From assembly GCF_018691265.1 (NCBI RefSeq), contig NW_024881272.1:25471323-25535322 (forward strand): DNA of 64,000 nucleotides, read 5' to 3'. This DNA comes from Tyto alba (taxonomy: Eukaryota > Chordata > Aves > Strigiformes > Tytonidae). The notes below the pieces were generated by a model. The model worked only from the letters and a program-made list of their open reading frames with translations, was not told the origin of the DNA and ran no database searches. This document shows, in pieces, positions 59,501-64,000 of the stretch (position 1 is the first letter of the stretch; every line of letters starts with the position of its first letter). The position numbers and the translations under genes are program-made.

Positions 59501-59735
59501 TCACATGACACTGATGTAGTCAGCAAAGGCTTGGGAAGAGTCCCACGAGTCATTGACCACGCTGCACACAGCTTTGAGACGCCGAAGTGCTTCTTGAGCT
59601 GTTTCAGCATCCTGGTCCAGCCAATTTTGGAAGAGGCGGAGGTGTGTGAATTGAATCTGTCCCCCTCTCTGCTGGATGTGGCCTTCCAGCTTCTTTGTGA
59701 ACTCTAAGAGCCCATCAGGTTTGATGCAATTTGAG
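59501..59735 (-). CDS. LRRC41: LRRC41 terminal coding exon
   Basis: It encodes [19 protein letters not shown], then [20 protein letters not shown] and a final [16 protein letters not shown] before TGA. The acceptor follows a long pyrimidine tract (AAAG just before CTCAAATTGC). Confidence 0.94.
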
Positions 59736-62700
59736 CTTTCCAGGGAAAGAAGGAAAAAAAAAGTCATTAAGAGTCTAGGCTATGATTTGTGCAGTTCAAA
59801 TAACTGCTCCTTCTAGTAACTGACAGTGCAGGTACTCAGGGATGTTTCAACACAAAGTACAACTTTCTTCAGTAATACAAAACGTGAGTGGTCTGTTTTG
59901 ATGAAAAAAAAAAAAAAAACTGAAGTACAGCCATAATACAAAGGGCTGTAATCTTTTTAAAACTAAGGTGGTAACCCCTGTAAGTTAAATCCATTATCCT
60001 GGCCTCCTTACTACTGATTTAAGTAGACCTAGCTGTGGCCTTAAAATGTTGCTGGACCCAAACTGCTGGTTAAGCAGTGCCAGGAGCGCTCCAGTCTCCT
60101 AGCAGCTGTCAATGGCCTGGCCCAAGGGGCCTGGCCCAACCTACAAGTTGACATGCAAGTGATCATTTATCTCTTCCTTCTGAGAAAAGCTGGAGCACAT
60201 GTGTCAGGTCCTGGTGTTTCTAGGAGGTTAAAAGGTCATTTCCTTTGCATAGATGTGTAAATAAAAATTAAGCTGCATGCTGGACTAATCTTGTGAGAAG
60301 CACAGTAACAATCAGGATTCAAGGCTACTGTAGGAGAACCATGGTTAAATTGTCAAGCCTGTGTACTCTCAGCAACCTGAAGCATTAGGATATAAAGAAG
60401 GAGGGGAAAAATGATCAAGCAAAAAAGTCATTAGTACTGCAGAAGTGCCACCCTCTGCATGCTTCATGAAGGTTAATGCCTAGCTTACTGGCTGTTCAGG
60501 CTCAAGAAGAGAACAGCAGTTCAAGCTGCTTTGAAGACCAAAGATGACGAGAGGAGAATGCAGAGGCCTTCACAGGATCTGACAGGGGAAATTACAAGAT
60601 ACTCTCCTATGGCAGTGGGAACAGAGCTATTCATGCTGATGCCTAAGAATAAATGTATATAGGGATGTTAGTTCTGACCTACAGCCCAGGAAAGGCCTCC
60701 AGCTCCCAAGGGAGCAGCAAACCAAAGCCACTTTTAAGATGTAGCTTGACTCATTTATAAAAGGGACAGTGAGATGCCTTAGAGATGCTGGAGGTCCCAC
60801 TAAGGTTGTATGTGCCCACTGCAGTGTTTCTCTAAACTTTTTTTGGTCAGCTGTTTCCTTGAGGAAGGAAAAAAAAACATGCTCAGGCTTCTGCTTCTGA
60901 GCCCAGTTCACCTCTGGCCCCCTTGAAATAAGGAATTCAGTGTGTTTAGAGCAGGGGAATACCTGACATCCAGCTGGCAAAGAGAAGAGGATGAATCTTC
61001 AGAGAAAATATCTGCAAGGGCAATCAGCCTGTGATTTCCTAAAAGGGGAGAAATGCAGATGTTAGATGCAAACTGGAAACTGTCTTAAGTATTTAAATGG
61101 CCACAGGCTGGGATAATAGTGCAATAAGGAGGCTGTAAGCATGTGCATGCAGCACAAAGGGTTCATCTCTGCACCCTCAGTTTGCCCCCCTCAGTGCCCC
61201 AAAGCAAATTCACCCTGCTGAGCAACAGTGTTCAAGACAATGGAAACATTTGCTGATAGGGCAGTTTGTTTCACTAGAAAAATCCTAGTTTTGTTTGAGA
61301 AGTCAATATGCAGCTTTTTAAAAACAGCCAATAGCACAGGGTTAAACTCAAAACTCAGAAATTAGATGTATTTCCGGGGATCCTAAGCCTCCCCATTTAA
61401 TTTTATTAAAAGAACAGAAAACAATATCCTGGATTTACCTGCAGTTCCTTTCTTTGACATTTCTACTTGGCCTGTGATCTAAAAAGCCTACCCTTTCTGT
61501 AAATTCAGTTCCAGTTCTTTGACGCAAGGCCTTCCCTTACTTATCCCCATCCCTTCAGTGGCTGCCACCAGCTTTTAAGGCACAAAATCCCCAAACTTGG
61601 GTAAAATCTGTAAGAGGCAGTGCATCTGTTGCTGGATCTGTTCCTGTTAGAGTCCAGAGCAGATTACTGTAGCGTCAAATCTGGAGTCCTGTTGATACTT
61701 GCTTTTTGCTGCAGAATAAAGCAACTGTAACAGGTGTGCAACACCTGGGCTCTCAGTACATTGCTGAACACAACTGAAATTCTGCTTTTAAAAAGTGAAC
61801 ACAGTGTTCCTTATTTTGAGCTAAATCCCCTCTGTTCATGCATATGTTAAGTTCAGCACGGACTTCACCAACTAGCAACAGTCCTAACTCCAACCCCTAA
61901 GTTACTTCCAAAAGAGCTGGTCCAAGGTCAAGGCCCCAGAGCAACATTCACTGTACGCACCAAGGCGATTCCCAGGCAGTTTGAGGCTCTTCAAAGATGA
62001 ATTTCTTTTCACTGTATTGATTATTTCTGACAAAAACTCGGTAGTAGAGCTTTCAAACAGCCGGCAGAAGGAAAACGTGATTTCTACAGAAGAAATGGAT
62101 TGACAGTACATGTTACTACTCCCTGTGCACTTCATTATTCCATAATTACATCCTGCAGACACCTCCAGCCCCTAATCTGTATGCCAGAACAAAGCCTCCC
62201 CAGCCACGGATTGCATACAACAGCACTGCTGCTCTGTCGCAGGAAGAGAGCAGAGATCACACCCAGGGAAGCAGCTTTGCCGGCTGACCCAGTTAAAGGC
62301 TGATGTTCTCTGCAGGTTAAAAGTCTCTGTTTTATAGCCAAGACTATGGACTCTTCCCTGCAGCACATGCCAGCTTTGCAGCTGCTCCCCTCTCTGCCCT
62401 GCTGGCACAAAGAACCAGACACATTCCCACTGCCAACAGCTACAGATCTGCTCCAGGGACAGTGACATTTGGCTAAACCTTACACATCTGAAGATCACCT
62501 CTTAAACGTCAGCCAGGCAAAAGCAGCCACCTGCAGCACATTTCCAGGCACCAGCACCCAGGAGTTTTCTGTACCTTGCAGGATGGGATCCTGAAGCAAA
62601 AGCAGAACTTCTTTCTGGTGCTCAGCCAGGTTCACATCATGAAAGCTCACTTTCTTCAAGTTTGGATTACACTCTAAAAGCAAAACAAGTTTTCTGGTAA

Positions 62701-63182
62701 AGTACTGTATGTCCTTGGGATAAAACGACCCTGACCCAACTATCAGCTAACACCCAGAAACTGTGTTGGACTGTGGATAACTTGTGCTGGATTGTGGGCA
62801 ATTAAAAAGGAACTACCCTGCTGTGCAGGATCATTCACACAGTCAGCACAGAAAGTGGGATGGCTGACACCCATTTCCTTTTCTCAGGAGACTTCAAGGA
62901 TGTCCACACTGAAGAAACGGTCCCACCTACGCTAGCTTCATGCTAAAGGATGGAAGATCCCAGCAAGGAAGCTACTCTGGGTGTCACAGTGATGCTTCCT
63001 ACAGGTTAGCAGAGTACCTCTGAGCGCCTCCAAAAGGAGCCCCAGCTCCTGGGAACAGGGCAGTGTGGCGCTGTCAAGGGACAACTGCTGGAGGGACTTT
63101 GATGCCTTGAGCACTGGCAGCAGGAATGCGGTGTGCAAAGGTTCCCTGGGGAATCGGATCTCCAGCTGCTCCAGGCAGCTCT
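59501..63182 (-). CDS. LRRC41: LRRC41, leucine-rich repeat Elongin BC-binding ubiquitin-ligase adaptor (3' part of gene; 5' exons off window)
   Basis: Five minus-strand exons, in order 63018-63182, 62575-62673, 61961-62083, 60963-61038 and 59501-59735, join in frame to give the last roughly 232 residues. The human protein is about 812, so the N-terminal BC-box region is to the right of the window. Recognised strings include [90 protein letters not shown] and [12 protein letters not shown]. The L-x-x-L motifs recur as leucine-rich repeats. Family knowledge: LRRC41 (MUF1) binds Elongin B/C and recruits substrates to a Cullin ligase. The gene is convergent with RAD54L, the same order as in mammals. 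All introns are GT-AG. Confidence 0.93.
60963..61038 (-). CDS. LRRC41: LRRC41 penultimate exon
   Basis: It encodes [14 protein letters not shown], a serine cluster, and LCQLDVS. It was found by frame and homology, not as a long ORF, because it is only 76 nt. Acceptor TTTTAG, donor GTATTC; phase 1 in, phase 2 out. The split serine codon AG|C joins cleanly to the last exon. Confidence 0.9.
61961..62083 (-). CDS. LRRC41: LRRC41 internal exon
   Basis: It encodes [11 protein letters not shown], a serine/threonine-rich linker, [19 protein letters not shown] and RLG. Acceptor TTCTGTAG, donor GTGCGT, phase 1 at both ends. Confidence 0.93.
62575..62673 (-). CDS. LRRC41: LRRC41 internal exon
   Basis: It encodes [20 protein letters not shown] and [13 protein letters not shown], one leucine-rich repeat. 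Acceptor CTTTTAG, donor GTACAG, phase 1 at both ends, joining into the next exon as LQ-EITFSF. Confidence 0.92.
63018..63182 (-). CDS. LRRC41: LRRC41 internal exon (first seen in window)
   Basis: It encodes [13 protein letters not shown] through LGLLLEALR, 54 full codons with phase 1 in and out. The acceptor is CCCTTAG; an alternative AG two bases on (TTAGAG) would change the phase, so the 5' edge is uncertain by 2 nt. It carries one leucine-rich repeat ([11 protein letters not shown]). Confidence 0.88.
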
Positions 63183-64000
63183 CTAAGGGAGGAAAAGGAA
63201 ACAACAATGAAAGAGCTCGGTCTGGAGTGCCTGTCTTCAAGGTAGCTAGGTCCTAGAGCAAGCAAGTAGTCTGTGTGCCTGACAGGACTATCAGGTTGGT
63301 AGAAAGTGCCTGTGTGACACAGCCTGCCCCACAGAGTTCTATGGCAATGTAAATCACTGAAGGCTCATTTCAGGACTCCTGCCAGACCACAGGGCCACCA
63401 ATTTCTACTGCATTCTGGCAGCGAAACAATGCTTGAGAAAAGGTCACCCCTTACGCACAAACCAGTCAGTGTCTTCCCAGAGCACAGCTCTTCAGTGACC
63501 CAACTCCATGCTTGCTCAGGCTTTGCTTACTGCTTTTATGGTCACTCAAAGGCCAATATGTGTGATGAGAGACCTGTGAGATGAGAACACACTGCTACAG
63601 CTCCCAGACTGTAATCCAGAGGCCTGGGCAGTGCTTTGCCATCACCTGTGGCATTGTAATGATCAAGAGATGCTTTCCCTCAGCTTAAGTGTCATCTAAG
63701 TCTTAGAGCCTCAGAGTCAATAGGATGGACAAAGCAGAAGCTCCCAACCAATTTACATATCTGGTGGGATACACTCCCTGTGGGCTGCGTGGACAGTCAC
63801 TGCGAGCAGGCTATGACTGGCCCTGTACAAAGCTGACACTGCAGCAGGTTGGCATACAGCAATAAAATGCTTTGTCCAAGACTCAGGCTCCACAGAGCAT
63901 GTCAGAGTCCGGAAATGACAAACTGCAATGCCATCTAAATCAGAAAGGTGAGGCTGCAATTGCTTAATTACACATCACTGTAACAGTGTAGAGTTCAAAT

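Noticed and set aside
60627..60980. 117-codon minus frame overlapping an LRRC41 exon
   Set aside because: It is in a different frame from the exon and lies mostly in the last intron; no recognisable content.
63183..64000. Further LRRC41 exon at the right edge
   Set aside because: I searched the minus strand for the preceding leucine-rich segment and found nothing convincing; this is taken as intron.

Overview
This is vertebrate nuclear DNA, almost certainly from a bird. Coding sequence is sparse and split into short exons with GT-AG introns. Interspersed repeats are mostly CR1 LINE fragments plus avian-type endogenous-retrovirus solo LTRs. The RAD54L exons read like the avian protein as I remember it. 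I saw no bacterial or viral operon structure, CRISPR array, rRNA or tRNA.

Layout. (1) Bases 1 to about 38,260 contain no exon I can recognise. I read them as intergenic (or the intron of a gene whose exons I cannot see). They hold a 1.1-kb ERVL-like solo LTR (12,166-13,298), CR1 pieces (about 14,210; 19,780; 24,060; 29,780; 31,415), a possible antisense LTR (about 17,440-18,110), homopolymer tracts and AT-rich, homeobox-motif-rich stretches that could be regulatory. (2) A CpG-rich promoter sits at about 38,270-38,900, with a GC box and a consensus E2F site just upstream of the RAD54L start codon. (3) The complete RAD54L gene (plus strand, 18 coding exons, 38,579-58,088) encodes a predicted 741-residue Swi2/Snf2-type DNA translocase of homologous recombination. 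All exon phases join into one open frame. A solo LTR (44,078-44,652) lies in intron 6, and CR1 fragments lie in introns 8 and 10. (4) The 3' part of LRRC41 (minus strand, five exons seen, 59,501-63,182) runs convergently toward RAD54L. Its 5' exons lie beyond the right edge of the window.

The tail-to-tail RAD54L/LRRC41 arrangement is the same neighbourhood known in mammals, so the gene order is conserved. RAD54L works with RAD51 in strand invasion. LRRC41 is a leucine-rich-repeat, Elongin BC-binding substrate adaptor of a Cullin-type ubiquitin ligase. The two are linked by position, not by a shared pathway that I can show.

No undescribed gene system is visible. The most useful leads are a possible LTR-driven or cryptic internal start before RAD54L exon 7 that would leave out the N-terminal RAD51-binding region, the internally duplicated ERVL LTR, the TAATTA-rich block at about 32.2-32.7 kb, and a possible retroposed 3' end near 34.8 kb.
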